Shown: in pieces, positions 16,076 through 25,427 of the stretch
Layout of the letters: each line of letters opens with the position of its first letter
Position numbering within the stretch: the stretch's first letter is position 1
NCBI GenBank assembly: GCA_947475065.1
Contig: CANJLB010000005.1
Span: 1-64,000 of the forward strand
Length of the DNA: 64,000 bases
Reading direction: 5' to 3'
From: Opitutia bacterium
GTDB taxonomy: Bacteria; Verrucomicrobiota; Verrucomicrobiia; Opitutales; Opitutaceae
Translations under genes and position numbers: made by a program
The notes under the pieces: generated by a model
Seen by the model: only the letters and a program-made list of their open reading frames with translations
The model's database searches: none
Told to the model about the DNA's origin: nothing

Positions 16076-18622
16076 ATGACACCCCGTGATCTGCCCATTT
16101 ACGAACTCGAATCCGCTGTCGTCGCCGCCGTGCGCGGGGCGGGGCGGCTGATCGTGCAGGCGCCGACGGGTTCCGGCAAGTCCACGCAGATCCCGCAGAT
16201 GCTCTGGCGGCACGGGCTGCTGGGAGAAAAGGGCGAGGTGGTCGTGCTCCAGCCGCGCCGGCTGGCCGCGCGGATGCTGGCAAAACGGGTCGCGGAGGAG
16301 GCCGGCACGACGCTCGGCGAGGGTGTCGGCTACCAGATCCGGCTCGAGTCGCGCGTGAGCGAACGCACGCGTATCCGGTTCGTGACCGAGGGCATTTTGC
16401 TCCGGCAGATGTCCTTCGACACGGCGTTGCGCGGTATCAGCGCGATCGTGTTTGACGAGTTTCACGAGCGCCACCTCTACGGGGACATCTCGCTGGCCCG
16501 GGCGCTGCAAATCCAGCAGACGATCCGGCCCGACCTGAAGCTCATCGTGATGTCGGCGACGCTGGACGCGGGCCTGCTCAAAAGCTACCTCGCCCCGTGC
16601 GAGGTGCTCGTGTCGCAGGGGCGGAGCTTTCCCGTGCGGGTGGAGTATCTGGCGAAGCGCACCGACTTCGAGGCGGAGCCGGTGTGGGACGTGGCCGCAC
16701 GCGAGTGCGAGCGGATCGCGGCGGCGACGGGCGGCGATTTTCTGGTCTTCATGCCGGGCGCCTACGAGATCGGCCGCACGGTGCAGGCGATCCAGGGCGC
16801 GCGCGGGCTGCGCGACTTCGTGACGTTTCCGCTGCATGGCGAGCTGCCGCCCGAGGCGCAGGACCGTGCGGTGGCGCGCCACGAGGCGCGGAAGATCATC
16901 GTCTCGACCAATGTCGCTGAGACCTCGCTCACGATTGACGGGGTGACGGCGGTGGTGGACTGCGGGCTCGCCCGCATCGCGCGCTTCGACCCGCACCGGG
17001 GCATCAACACGCTGCTGGTCGAAAAGATTTCCGCGGCCAGCGCCGACCAGCGGGCCGGCCGGGCCGGCCGCACGGCCCCGGGCATCTGCGTGCGCCTCTG
17101 GACGGAGCGGGAGCACGAGCAGCGCGCCCCGCAGGAGCTGCCCGAGGTGAAACGTCTCGACCTCGCCGAGGTCGTGCTGACCCTCAAGGCCAGCGGCATT
17201 GATGACATCGCCCGTTTCCCCTGGCTCGAAAAGCCCGATGAGGTCGGCCTGGTGCGGGCGGAAAGCCTGCTGGCGGACCTTGGGGCGCTCGCGGGCGAAA
17301 AAAAGTCCATCACCGAGCTGGGCCGGAAGATGCTCCGCTTCCCCGTGCATCCCCGCTACGCCCGCATGCTGCTCGCGGCGCAGGAACACGGCTGCGTGCG
17401 CGCCGTCGCGCTGATGGCCGCGCTCACGCAGGGGCGCAATTTTCTCCTGCGGGGCGTGCCCAAGGAGGTGGAGCGCGCCCGGGGGGACGCGCTGGGCGAG
17501 GAGCACGAGAGCGACTTCTTCCTGCTTATGCGGGCGTGGCGTTATGCCGACAAGGCGAACTACGCGGTCGAGGCCTGCCGCCGGCTGGGCATCCACGCGC
17601 AGGGCGCGCGGCAGGCCGGGCCGCTGTTTGAGCAGTTTCTGGCCATCGCCGCGAAGGAAGGCCTCGACGTGGGCGAACGGCGGGCAGACGGCGTGGAAAT
17701 CCGCAAATGCGTGCTGGCGGGCTTCTCCGACCAGCTCGCACGCCGGCTCGACGCCGGCACCCTGCGCTGCGAAATCATCCACGGCCGACGCGGCGTGCTG
17801 GCACGGGAGAGCGGCATCCAGCAGGCGAAGCTGCTGGTGGCCGGCGAAATCAGCGAGATCGGACGCGGCGATGGCGAGGTGAACACGCTGCTGTCGCTGG
17901 CCACGGCCGTGGAGGAACCGTGGTTGAAGGAGCTATTCCCCGACGACTACCGGGAAACTCGCGCGGTGACCTACGACGATCAGCAGCGCCGGGTGGTCAC
18001 GCGCCGGGAGCGGCGTTTCCGCGACCTGGTGCTCGAGGCGAAGGCCAGCAGCGACGAGGCGCCGCTCGACGAGGCGGCGCGGTTGCTGACGAAGGAAGTG
18101 CTGGCCGGGCGGCTGAAGCTTGAGGCCTGGGACGATACGGTTGAGCAGTGGATTCTCCGCGTGAACCGCCTGGCCGAATGGTTTCCCGAGCTGGAGGTCA
18201 ACCCGGTCACCGACGCCGACCGGGCGACGCTCATCGAGCAGGTCTGCTACGGCGAGCTCGGCTACCGCGACATCAAGGACAAGCCCGTCATGCCGGTGCT
18301 CAAGGACTGGCTGACGGCGGAGCAGTTCGCCGTGCTCGACGACTACCTGCCCGAGCGGCTCACGATGGGCAACGGCCGCAAATCACGCCTCACCTACCAC
18401 AAGGACGGCCCGCCGATCCTGAGCGCGCGCATCCAGGAACTCTATGGCATCGAGGGCAAATTCGCGGTCGGGCATGGGCGTGTGCCGGTGAAGTTCGAGG
18501 TGCTGGCGCCGAACCAGCGCCCGATCCAGGTCACGGATGACCTGACGAATTTCTGGCGCGAGCAATATCCGAAGATCAAGACCGAGCTGTCGCGCCGCTA
18601 CCCGAGGCACGAGTGGCGGTGA
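16076..18622 (+). CDS. hrpB: ATP-dependent helicase HrpB
   Basis: An 848-residue DEAH/RHA helicase. Motif I is APTGSGKST (about residues 24-32), motif II DEFH in VFDEFHERHLYGD, motif III MSATLD, motif V STNVAETSLTIDGV and motif VI QRAGRAGRTAPG. The helicase-associated domain follows, and the end (RLTYHKDGPPILSARIQELY, GHGRVPVKFEVLAPNQRPIQ, VTDDLTNFWREQYPKIK, RYPRHEW) is the HrpB-specific C-terminal domain; HrpA would be ~1300 residues with a different tail. ATG 16076 gives the usual short lead to motif I. Its cellular role in bacteria remains poorly defined, probably RNA remodelling. Confidence 0.95.
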   Translation: MTPRDLPIYELESAVVAAVRGAGRLIVQAPTGSGKSTQIPQMLWRHGLLGEKGEVVVLQPRRLAARMLAKRVAEEAGTTLGEGVGYQIRLESRVSERTRIRFVTEGILLRQMSFDTALRGISAIVFDEFHERHLYGDISLARALQIQQTIRPDLKLIVMSATLDAGLLKSYLAPCEVLVSQGRSFPVRVEYLAKRTDFEAEPVWDVAARECERIAAATGGDFLVFMPGAYEIGRTVQAIQGARGLRDFVTFPLHGELPPEAQDRAVARHEARKIIVSTNVAETSLTIDGVTAVVDCGLARIARFDPHRGINTLLVEKISAASADQRAGRAGRTAPGICVRLWTEREHEQRAPQELPEVKRLDLAEVVLTLKASGIDDIARFPWLEKPDEVGLVRAESLLADLGALAGEKKSITELGRKMLRFPVHPRYARMLLAAQEHGCVRAVALMAALTQGRNFLLRGVPKEVERARGDALGEEHESDFFLLMRAWRYADKANYAVEACRRLGIHAQGARQAGPLFEQFLAIAAKEGLDVGERRADGVEIRKCVLAGFSDQLARRLDAGTLRCEIIHGRRGVLARESGIQQAKLLVAGEISEIGRGDGEVNTLLSLATAVEEPWLKELFPDDYRETRAVTYDDQQRRVVTRRERRFRDLVLEAKASSDEAPLDEAARLLTKEVLAGRLKLEAWDDTVEQWILRVNRLAEWFPELEVNPVTDADRATLIEQVCYGELGYRDIKDKPVMPVLKDWLTAEQFAVLDDYLPERLTMGNGRKSRLTYHKDGPPILSARIQELYGIEGKFAVGHGRVPVKFEVLAPNQRPIQVTDDLTNFWREQYPKIKTELSRRYPRHEWR

Positions 18623-18680
18623 GAGGCAGCGAGCGAAAATACGTGCCGCCAGGGAAACCGTAGTGGTGGTATCGTTTGGT

Positions 18681-18770
18681 CGGTGGTAGGTTGCGCGCTC
18701 GCCGCGCAACTCACCACAGCGAGCAAGCTCCGGCGAAAGAGGGCAAACGTGGCGTGACGAGCACGCCACC
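18681..18770. repeat. REP-like double-hairpin repeat (copy 1)
   Basis: Contains GTTGCGCG-ctcgc-CGCGCAAC (18690-18710, perfect 8-bp stem) and GTGGCGT-n7-ACGCCAC (18749-18769, perfect 7-bp stem), with the middle motif GAGCAAG. Order and wording match the longer nested palindrome inside the DinG-like gene at 51391-51470 (shared GCGCGCTCGCCGCGCAAC, CAAACGTGGCG, GAGC-CGCCACC), so both are members of one dispersed family. This copy lies in the spacer after hrpB. Confidence 0.75.
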
Positions 18771-18869
18771 TTGTTGCTACCCCGGAAAATTCAAACGTGC
18801 CACCACCAAAACCGTGGGGTTGACACAAAGGGCTGGCAATTGTGCTTAAACCACGGTCTCTTGGCCGGC

Positions 18870-19844
18870 ATGAAAGCCCCAAGCCACCGGTTCGGCCTCA
18901 TCGGGGTTCTGTGCTTCGTTGGCATCGTGATCGCCGGGTGGATCATGACAGGCAGGAAACCGGAACAAGCTGGCGGACTGGTGTCGCCGGTGGCTGACGT
19001 GTCGCTCGCCGCTGTTTCCGATCCAGCCACGCCGCCCTCGGAGGCGGCAGGGATGTCAGCGTCGGTTCGCGAACTGGTTGATATGATCCAGCGCGTCCTA
19101 AATTCTACGGAAACTAAATTGTCCCAAGATGAACTGCGGTATATTCTTTCCCTGCCAGCAGATGACCCAAGGAAAAAAGCCTATTTGTCGGAGGGAATCA
19201 TCCGCGCGATGGCGTCACGCAATCCCGAGCGTTTCGCCAGTCTTATTGAACAGCTTGGCTTGAACGCTGATGAAATCCAAATGCTGACTAAGCTACAGAT
19301 CGGCCGGGACTTGATGCTCCGTGAGCATCTTGTACCCTATATGGAGGCAACCGAGGTGGTGGGGGTGACAGTAAAGTTTGAGAACGCAGTGTTAGGTGGC
19401 CCGGTTGGTATGAGTTCAGGCGGACGTGCGGCGGATCCGGTGGAGGTGGCTCGCCTGTCTGCGGCGGCGAACGGCCCGATTGACGCTGAAATCAAGCGGA
19501 TGCTCGGCGACGACAAATTCGCGATTTACGACAACTACATGAAGGCGCAACCGGCACTCTCCGCCTTGCAACACTTCCAAGATCGCCTGGACAGTGCGAA
19601 CCGCCCGGCTTTGAGTGACACCCAGTCGGCGCAATTGCTGGCGGCGCTGGTGGCGGACTACACCCCGACCGACAACGGCGACTTCACGAACAGGATCACC
19701 TCCAACGTGCTTCAGGCAGGGCAGGCGGTGCTTGATCCGTCCCAGATGGAGGTGTTGCAGCGCGTCGCCTATGAAGACCAAAAATTGCAGGACGCCATCG
19801 CCGCAGCGGTGGAGGCAACGAAGCGGGGGACCACCGGCAAATGA
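18870..19844 (+). CDS. Membrane-anchored protein of unknown function
   Basis: A 324-residue protein beginning MKAPSHRFGLIGVLCFVGIV with one N-terminal membrane segment (about residues 8-26), a low-complexity Ala/Ser/Pro spacer, then an all-helical soluble domain. The pattern RELVDMIQRVL ... SQDELRYILSLPADDPRKKA ... FASLIEQLGLNADEIQMLTK and later MLGDDKFAIYDNYMKAQPAL ... LSDTQSAQLLAALVAD resembles the helical-hairpin 'DUF-like' envelope proteins that look like Spy/CpxP in layout, but I cannot assign a family. The gene converges with the next one, leaving six bases between stops. Lower GC than neighbours in its first half. Confidence 0.65.
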   Translation: MKAPSHRFGLIGVLCFVGIVIAGWIMTGRKPEQAGGLVSPVADVSLAAVSDPATPPSEAAGMSASVRELVDMIQRVLNSTETKLSQDELRYILSLPADDPRKKAYLSEGIIRAMASRNPERFASLIEQLGLNADEIQMLTKLQIGRDLMLREHLVPYMEATEVVGVTVKFENAVLGGPVGMSSGGRAADPVEVARLSAAANGPIDAEIKRMLGDDKFAIYDNYMKAQPALSALQHFQDRLDSANRPALSDTQSAQLLAALVADYTPTDNGDFTNRITSNVLQAGQAVLDPSQMEVLQRVAYEDQKLQDAIAAAVEATKRGTTGK

Positions 19845-19850
19845 CCGGTT

Positions 19851-21317
19851 TTATTCCTCCGATTTGACCCGCTTGCCGAAGGCGAAGGGCGGGCGGGATT
19901 CGTCCACGGGCGCCTCGGTCAGGAGCTGCTCGAGAGATTTTGTGAAAAAGGGACCCTGGCCGGCCCGTTCGAGGGTCTCGTCGTAGAGCTTGAGCAGCGG
20001 GTCGAGGACGATCAGCACGGGGCTGGAGGTGTCGTCACCGAGATCGTCGTCGAGCCGCTTGAATTCGCCGAGCGTGATGCGGCCCAAGGGGCGGGCCGGC
20101 TGGTAAAGAAAGTCGGCCGTGCCTTCGCCGGCCGGCGGCGGCACCGGGGTGACGAGGCCCATCAGGACGAGGCGGTTGAGGCACTCGTTCAGAATTTGGG
20201 CGGGCACCTTGATCATGCCGCTCAGCTGGGCGGCGTTGCAAGGTGGCAGACAGGCCTGGAAGCGGCGCGCGATGGTGAGCAGCACGAGCAGCGAGAGGCG
20301 CTCGCGCAGCGACTCGGACAGGCCGCTCCAGACGGCCCGGCTGTTGCGAAAATGGACATTCTGGGCGGCGTAGCTGAGCTGGCCGCCCACGAGGATGAAA
20401 AGCCAGAAGACATACAGGCCGGCCATCAGCACGGGCAGCAGGCCGAGCGAGCCATAGAGCGTCGTTTGCATGGCGACGCGCTGGACGTAGAGAAACGCGA
20501 GGAGGTTGTTGAGCACGAGCAGGGCGGTGACAACGAGCGCGCCGAAGAACGCCGCGCGCCACCAGACCTTGGTGTTTGGGATGAAACGGTAGAACAGCGT
20601 GAGCAGCGCCGCCAGCACGACGACCGAGACGGACGGCAGCAGGAGCCGGAGAAAATTCTGGGTGGCCGGGCCGAGGTTGAGCCGGGCGGAGAGGGCGCTG
20701 AAAAACGCCCCGGCGGAGAGGCCGGTGACGGCGGCGAAGAACAGCACGGCGCCGAGCGTGAGCACGGTCCAATAAAGCACGATGCGCCGCATGAGCGAGC
20801 GCCCGCGCCGCACGCCCCAGATCTCGTTGAACGCGTTTTCCACCGAGCTGAAAAGCTGGAGCACGATGACGATGAGCGTGAGGGCGCCGAGCACGCCCGC
20901 CGCGTTGCTGCGCGAACCGGCGACGAAACCGCTGATGAGCTGGGCCAGCTCCGGCCGGGCGGCGGCCGGCCGGTCGGTGGGGGCGAGCCGGTCGTATTGG
21001 TCCAGCTGCGGCACGATGCGATGGATGAGACCGTCGAGCGCAGCCTCCGCCCGGCCGGGATCACCCTGCACCACGAAGCCGGCGATGAGCACGGTGATGA
21101 CGACGAGGGGGCCGAGACCCAGCAGCGAGCTGAAGCTCAGCGCGGCGGCGCGGCTGGTGGCCTTGTTCTCGTGCAGGCCGGTGAGGGTGAGGGTGGCCAC
21201 CCGCAGGAACGAATAGAGCAGCCCGCGCGGCGAACGGTCGTGCAGGTGTTCCTGCCGCCAGATCTCACGCTGAAAAAAGTGCGCGATTTTTTTCCAGCTG
21301 GAGGCGGCCCGGGACAT
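19851..21317 (-). CDS. YihY/BrkB family inner-membrane protein
   Basis: A 488-residue protein with at least six membrane segments in the YihY/BrkB (formerly RNase BN-like) domain, about residues 60-310: ATSRAAALSFSSLLGLGPLV, VLGALTLIVIVLQLF, the conserved NAFNEIWGVRRGR, and LYRFIPNT (here FYRFIPNTKVWWRAAFFGAL). A cytoplasmic C-terminal domain of about 150 residues (ARRFQACLPPCNAAQLSGMI ... PAQILNECLNRLVLMGLV) looks like a winged helix, as seen in longer family members. ATG 21317 gives a basic N-terminus; upstream codons overlap the neighbouring gene. Possibly a virulence-factor BrkB-like transporter; true function unknown. Confidence 0.9.
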   Translation of the reverse strand: MSRAASSWKKIAHFFQREIWRQEHLHDRSPRGLLYSFLRVATLTLTGLHENKATSRAAALSFSSLLGLGPLVVITVLIAGFVVQGDPGRAEAALDGLIHRIVPQLDQYDRLAPTDRPAAARPELAQLISGFVAGSRSNAAGVLGALTLIVIVLQLFSSVENAFNEIWGVRRGRSLMRRIVLYWTVLTLGAVLFFAAVTGLSAGAFFSALSARLNLGPATQNFLRLLLPSVSVVVLAALLTLFYRFIPNTKVWWRAAFFGALVVTALLVLNNLLAFLYVQRVAMQTTLYGSLGLLPVLMAGLYVFWLFILVGGQLSYAAQNVHFRNSRAVWSGLSESLRERLSLLVLLTIARRFQACLPPCNAAQLSGMIKVPAQILNECLNRLVLMGLVTPVPPPAGEGTADFLYQPARPLGRITLGEFKRLDDDLGDDTSSPVLIVLDPLLKLYDETLERAGQGPFFTKSLEQLLTEAPVDESRPPFAFGKRVKSEE

Positions 21318-21334
21318 GGCAACGCGCGCGGCGC

Positions 21335-22090
21335 TCAGCTGTTGAGAACGAACCAAGCCAAGCCCGCCATGCCGCCCACGCCGGCCAGCGCCGAGAGCCC
21401 CACGCCGAGATAGCTGAGGCAGATCGTGCAAAAAAACAGCCCGACCGAGCCGAACGTGAGCGCGGCCAACGGCAGCGTCTGCCCGCCCGTCCAGAGGACG
21501 AAGCCGACCAGGCCCAGCCCCAGCATCGCCCGAAAACGCAGAAACGGATAAAAACTGACCGCGCCCAAGGCTAGCAGCAGCGCGAGGCCAAGGTCAACCA
21601 CGCCTAGCAAGGCCAACGGCTCGTGTTGGATCAGGCCGAGGACGTCGAGGCCAGTGAGCTTGTCCAGTGAAGGGGCGCAGAGCGCAACCGCGCTCAGGAG
21701 CAGGGTGAGCAAGGCCGCCCAGAGCCCGAGCTTGGCGGCGTGGCCCTGGGCGATGGCGAGCGACTGCTTGCCCTTGGTGGCGTCAGTCAGCCCCTCCGCG
21801 GCGGCCAGCATCTCGTCAACGGAAATGGGCGGGGTGGACTCGGTCTGCTCGTTGAGGGTTTTGACCTCCTTGGTGCCAAGCCGGAGCTTTTTCTTTTCGG
21901 GCAGCACCAGCGCCATCAGCTCTGGATTGGTGCCAAACTCGACCCATTGCTCGGTGGTGGCGTCGTAGAAAAGTGTGGCGGCCGTAATCTGGCCGTTTTC
22001 GGCGAGTGAGATGAGCTGCTCGGCGTTGAACGGGCCGCGGGCCTCGTTCTCCGTTGCGGCGCGGATGTAAAATTCCTGCGGCATGGGCAT
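21335..22090 (-). CDS. GYF-domain membrane protein
   Basis: A 251-residue protein beginning MPMPQEFYIRAATENEARGP. Residues about 5-55 form a GYF_2 domain (FYIRAA...ARGPFNAEQLISLAENGQIT, then TTEQWVEF), a short protein-interaction fold common in Verrucomicrobiota and Planctomycetota membrane proteins. A charged linker (KKKLRLGTKEVKTLNEQTES) leads to four or five membrane segments between residues 125 and 250. Either Met1 or Met3 could be used. It is co-directional with the YihY-type gene 17 bases downstream and divergent from the lipoprotein/exopolysaccharide genes. No enzymatic motif is visible. Confidence 0.8.
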   Translation of the reverse strand: MPMPQEFYIRAATENEARGPFNAEQLISLAENGQITAATLFYDATTEQWVEFGTNPELMALVLPEKKKLRLGTKEVKTLNEQTESTPPISVDEMLAAAEGLTDATKGKQSLAIAQGHAAKLGLWAALLTLLLSAVALCAPSLDKLTGLDVLGLIQHEPLALLGVVDLGLALLLALGAVSFYPFLRFRAMLGLGLVGFVLWTGGQTLPLAALTFGSVGLFFCTICLSYLGVGLSALAGVGGMAGLAWFVLNS

Positions 22091-22197
22091 GACGGGCGAC
22101 ACTGTGCGGGCGGGACGGACGCGGCAAGGCTTTTGTCGGGCCGGCAGCGGTAAAAATTTGGCGCGCAAACCGGTAGAAAACCACGCAACCTCCACCC

Positions 22198-22485
22198 ATG
22201 CTTGCACACTCCTCGCCCACCTTTTACCGCTTTCTGCGTGTGCTTGCGCCCGGGCTGCTCGCGTCCGGGACCCTTGCCGGCTGCGCGACGGCGGTGACGG
22301 CTGTCCAACTGGCGGCGGCGCCGGCCACACCCATTGACCGTCAGGCATTGGTCACACGCCATAATCCCGTGAATCGCCTCGCGCTGATGGTCGCCGGGTG
22401 GGACGGCCGCACGGAAAAATTCCCCGGCTTTCCGAAGGACGGCAAGTGGGCCATCCGCGCCTTGGGGCTGCATTCGCCGCCGTGA
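22198..22485 (+). CDS. Short putative lipoprotein
   Basis: A 95-residue product with a signal sequence and lipobox (about residues 13-29, ending LAGCATA). After the Cys comes PIDRQALVTRHNPV, which resembles the start of larger secreted glycoside-hydrolase-like proteins as I remember them, then GWDGRTEKFPGFPKDGKWAI, which could be the end of one; an internal deletion of a longer gene is possible, untested. Its TGA overlaps the GTG start of the glycosyltransferase (GTGA at 22482-22485), supporting that this frame is translated and coupled to the next gene. Confidence 0.5.
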   Translation: MLAHSSPTFYRFLRVLAPGLLASGTLAGCATAVTAVQLAAAPATPIDRQALVTRHNPVNRLALMVAGWDGRTEKFPGFPKDGKWAIRALGLHSPP

Positions 22486-23765
22486 GCACGCCGCTGAAAA
22501 TCATCGTCTGGGGCATCAACCACGCGCCGGAAGCCACGGGCATCGCGCCCTACAACACGGAACTCTGCGCCTTCCTCGCCGCGCGCGGGCATGACGTGCG
22601 GATGCTGACGGCATTCTCCTACTATCCGCAGTGGCGGAAGGCGGCGGCCGACCAAGGGCGGCTGTTTCGCACGGACATGATGAACGGCGTGCCGGTGCAC
22701 CGCTGCTGGCATTACGTGCCGCCTTCCGGCCGCGTGACGGCGGTGCGGCGCATCTGGCATGAGCTGACGTTCGGCCTCACATCGGCGCTGCGCGCGCTCA
22801 CGCTGCCCCGCGCGCAGGTCTGGATTGTCGTCAGTCCGCCGCTGGTGCTGGGATTCTTTGCGTGGCTGATCACGCAATTGCGGGGCGGGAAGATTTTCTT
22901 CCATGTGCAGGATCTGCAGCCCGACGCAGCCGTGGGGCTGGGCATGGTCAGACCCGGCGCATTCACGCGGGCGCTCTATGCACTCGAGGCGTTCGCCTAT
23001 GCGCGGGCGGACCGGGTGTCTGGCATCTCGGACGGGATGATGCGGGCGTTTGCCGCAAAGGGCGTCCCGGAAGCCAAACGGTGCTATTTCCCCAATTGGA
23101 CCGGGGCGAGGGCTGGCCTGGGCATGGTGGGGGCAGACAACACCGGCCGCGCCCGGCAGGGGGTGGCGGCCGGGGCGTTGCTGGCGTTGTATTCCGGCAA
23201 TCTCGGGCGCAAGCAGGGGCTGGAGGTGCTGGTCGAGGCGGCGGCGTTGCTGGCCGCTGACGGCGAAGCGGCCAGACCGGTGGTCATCGTGATCGCAGGG
23301 GAGGGTGCGGCGCGCGATGAGCTGGCAGAAAAAATTTACGCCAGCGGGCTGGCCAACATCCGGCTGCTGCCGCTGCTGGCCGACGCGGACTACCGCGCGT
23401 TGCTCGCGGCGGCGGACCTGAGCCTGATCACGCAGGCGGCCGGCACCGGCCAGTTTTTTTTCCCCAGCAAGCTCCTGACTGTGCTGGCCGCCGGCAAGCC
23501 CGTGCTGGCTGTGGCCGACGCTGACAGCGAGCTGGCGCACGCGGTGGCCGATGGCGGTTTTGGCATGGTCACGCCGGCGGGTGACGCGACGGCGCTGGCC
23601 GCGCGGCTGCGGGCGCTGTCGGCCGACCCCACCCCGTTGAGCGCCTGGCGGGCGCGCACAAGCTGGGTGGAGCGGTTTGCCGCTCCCCGAGTGCTGGGCG
23701 CGTTTACCGGGGAACTGGAAAAGCTTGCAGGAACGGGGACACCCGGCAAAGAAGCGCAGTGGTGA
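22482..23765 (+). CDS. WcaI-like glycosyltransferase (colanic-acid type exopolysaccharide)
   Basis: A 427-residue GT4-fold glycosyltransferase starting at GTG 22482. The N-terminal domain opens with IIVWGINHAPEATGIAPYNT, the WcaI-type start, and carries HDVRMLTAFSYYPQW and FHVQDLQPDAAVGLGMV, strongly reminiscent of WcaI. The C-terminal domain has the nucleotide-sugar region ALYSGNLGRKQGLEVLVEAA, IAGEGAARDELAE and PSKLLTVLAAGKPVLAV with the family's conserved Glu replaced by other residues in places. It transfers a sugar during assembly of a lipid-linked exopolysaccharide repeat unit at the inner membrane. The gene downstream encodes the initiating phosphoglycosyltransferase. Confidence 0.88.
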   Translation: MSTPLKIIVWGINHAPEATGIAPYNTELCAFLAARGHDVRMLTAFSYYPQWRKAAADQGRLFRTDMMNGVPVHRCWHYVPPSGRVTAVRRIWHELTFGLTSALRALTLPRAQVWIVVSPPLVLGFFAWLITQLRGGKIFFHVQDLQPDAAVGLGMVRPGAFTRALYALEAFAYARADRVSGISDGMMRAFAAKGVPEAKRCYFPNWTGARAGLGMVGADNTGRARQGVAAGALLALYSGNLGRKQGLEVLVEAAALLAADGEAARPVVIVIAGEGAARDELAEKIYASGLANIRLLPLLADADYRALLAAADLSLITQAAGTGQFFFPSKLLTVLAAGKPVLAVADADSELAHAVADGGFGMVTPAGDATALAARLRALSADPTPLSAWRARTSWVERFAAPRVLGAFTGELEKLAGTGTPGKEAQW

Positions 23766-23817
23766 GTCCATTCCTTTTCTCTCCAATGCGACCGTCCTTC
23801 CACCGGTTTTTCCTCGC

Positions 23818-25266
23818 ATGATCGCCTACCGCCAGCGCGGCCTCGTCAACGTTCATGCCTTTCTCGCCATCGGCATGTCGGTGGTGTTGATGCCGGTGTT
23901 CATCGTTGCGCTCCCGGGATTGCGGCCGATCACCGAAGCCCTCCCCTTTGTGCCCAAAGTCGGTCTGGTCAGCAGTGTCGATCCGTGGCCGTTGATGCTG
24001 GCGGTGGCCTTTGCCATGGCCGCGAGCTCGTCGCTGGTGCGGCGGGCCGGACAGTCACTGCACCTGCTGAATTTCTGGGAGGCACTGGGGCTGGCATTGC
24101 AGCAGAGCGCCTATGTGGCCGGCTGCCTTTTTGCGTTCGTGTGGGCGACCAAGGACAAAAACATTGGCCGCGTGTTCGTCGGCGAGTATCTCGTGCTCAA
24201 CTGCTTTGTGCTGACGCTGCTGCACGTCCGGGCCCCGCGCATGCTGGCACGGCTGCTGTTTTCTGACAAGACCCGGATGCCCACGCTGCTCGTCGGCCAT
24301 GCCGTCGCGATGGAGAACCTCGACTCGTGGATCACAAACCGGGGTCACCTTGGCATCCGGGTCGTGGGCCGCGTTTCCAACGAGGCTGATCCAACCCGGG
24401 CTGAGCGGGCGCTGGCCCCGTATCTGGGCGGCATGGACAGACTGGGCGACCTCATCCGCGAGCACAGCGTGGCGCAGGTCATCCTGCTCGAATGGATGGA
24501 GGATGCGGCCGAGGTGGAAAAAATCATCCAAGCCTGTGAAATCGAGGGCTGTCGCTTCCTGATTTACAACAACTACGGGGCGCGGTTCGCGCGCAGCTTC
24601 ACGCCGATCGAGGAGGGTGGGCAGCACTTTCTCACCTTTCAGCCCGAACCGCTGGAGGACCCGATCAACCGGGCATTCAAGCGTGCGCTGGACCTCGCTG
24701 TGTCGCTGCCAATCGTGCTGCTGGTGCTCCCGCCGCTGGCCGTGCTGGTGTGGACGGTGCAACGCTTTCAGGCACCCGGCCCCCTGTTTTATACCAAACC
24801 GCGGGGCGGCCAGAACCGGCGCGAGTTCGGGATGTTCAAGTTCCGCTCGATGTTTGCCGCCGGTCAGGGTCCCGGCCATGAGACCCGGCAGGCCACGATG
24901 GACGACCCGCGCGTCTATCCCTTCGGGCGCTTCCTGCGACGCACCAGTCTCGACGAGATTCCGCAATTTGTAAACGTGCTGATCGGCGAGATGAGCGTTG
25001 TCGGCCCGCGGCCGCACCTGCCGCAGCATGACGACGAGTTCAGCCGCATCGCACGCGCCTACCGCGGCCGTGCGCTGGTGAAACCAGGCATCACCGGCCT
25101 CGCGCAGGTGCGGGGCTATCGGGGGGAGATCAACGACTCGGAAAAATTGCACCGCCGCGTCTATTGGGACCTTTATTATGTGACCCACTGGACGTTGCTA
25201 TTGGACATCCAGCTCATCGTCCGCACCGCGTGGCTGGTGCCGTTTCCGAACGAGGCGGCTTATTGA
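23818..25266 (+). CDS. Polyprenyl-phosphate sugar-1-phosphate transferase (WcaJ-like)
   Basis: A 482-residue initiating enzyme for exopolysaccharide synthesis. It has the usual plan: several N-terminal membrane segments (about residues 12-125), a central Rossmann-like CoA-binding-type domain ([12 protein letters not shown] ... [10 protein letters not shown]), then a membrane re-entrant helix and the catalytic bacterial sugar-transferase domain ([86 protein letters not shown]). It loads hexose-1-phosphate onto undecaprenyl phosphate. It follows the WcaI-like gene by 52 bases, and ManC at 32015 could supply GDP-mannose to the same pathway. Confidence 0.92.
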   Translation: MIAYRQRGLVNVHAFLAIGMSVVLMPVFIVALPGLRPITEALPFVPKVGLVSSVDPWPLMLAVAFAMAASSSLVRRAGQSLHLLNFWEALGLALQQSAYVAGCLFAFVWATKDKNIGRVFVGEYLVLNCFVLTLLHVRAPRMLARLLFSDKTRMPTLLVGHAVAMENLDSWITNRGHLGIRVVGRVSNEADPTRAERALAPYLGGMDRLGDLIREHSVAQVILLEWMEDAAEVEKIIQACEIEGCRFLIYNNYGARFARSFTPIEEGGQHFLTFQPEPLEDPINRAFKRALDLAVSLPIVLLVLPPLAVLVWTVQRFQAPGPLFYTKPRGGQNRREFGMFKFRSMFAAGQGPGHETRQATMDDPRVYPFGRFLRRTSLDEIPQFVNVLIGEMSVVGPRPHLPQHDDEFSRIARAYRGRALVKPGITGLAQVRGYRGEINDSEKLHRRVYWDLYYVTHWTLLLDIQLIVRTAWLVPFPNEAAY

Positions 25267-25427
25267 TCTCCGGGTGCCCTCCGCCGCGGCGAAGGGCGGC
25301 GGCATCCGTCAGGATTCTCCTGTGTTTGGATGCTGGGGCGAGACGGGCATGGAGCGAGGGATCCGACCGGCCGCGTTCCGAACGGAGATTGCGTCGCGTC
25401 CCGGCGGCGGTTTGGCTCGCCGCGCGC

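Noticed and set aside
15857-17782. Very long open frame on the minus strand across hrpB
   Set aside because: Its product is His/Arg/Gly-rich and matches nothing, while the plus strand encodes a clear HrpB; GC-rich codons create antisense frames.
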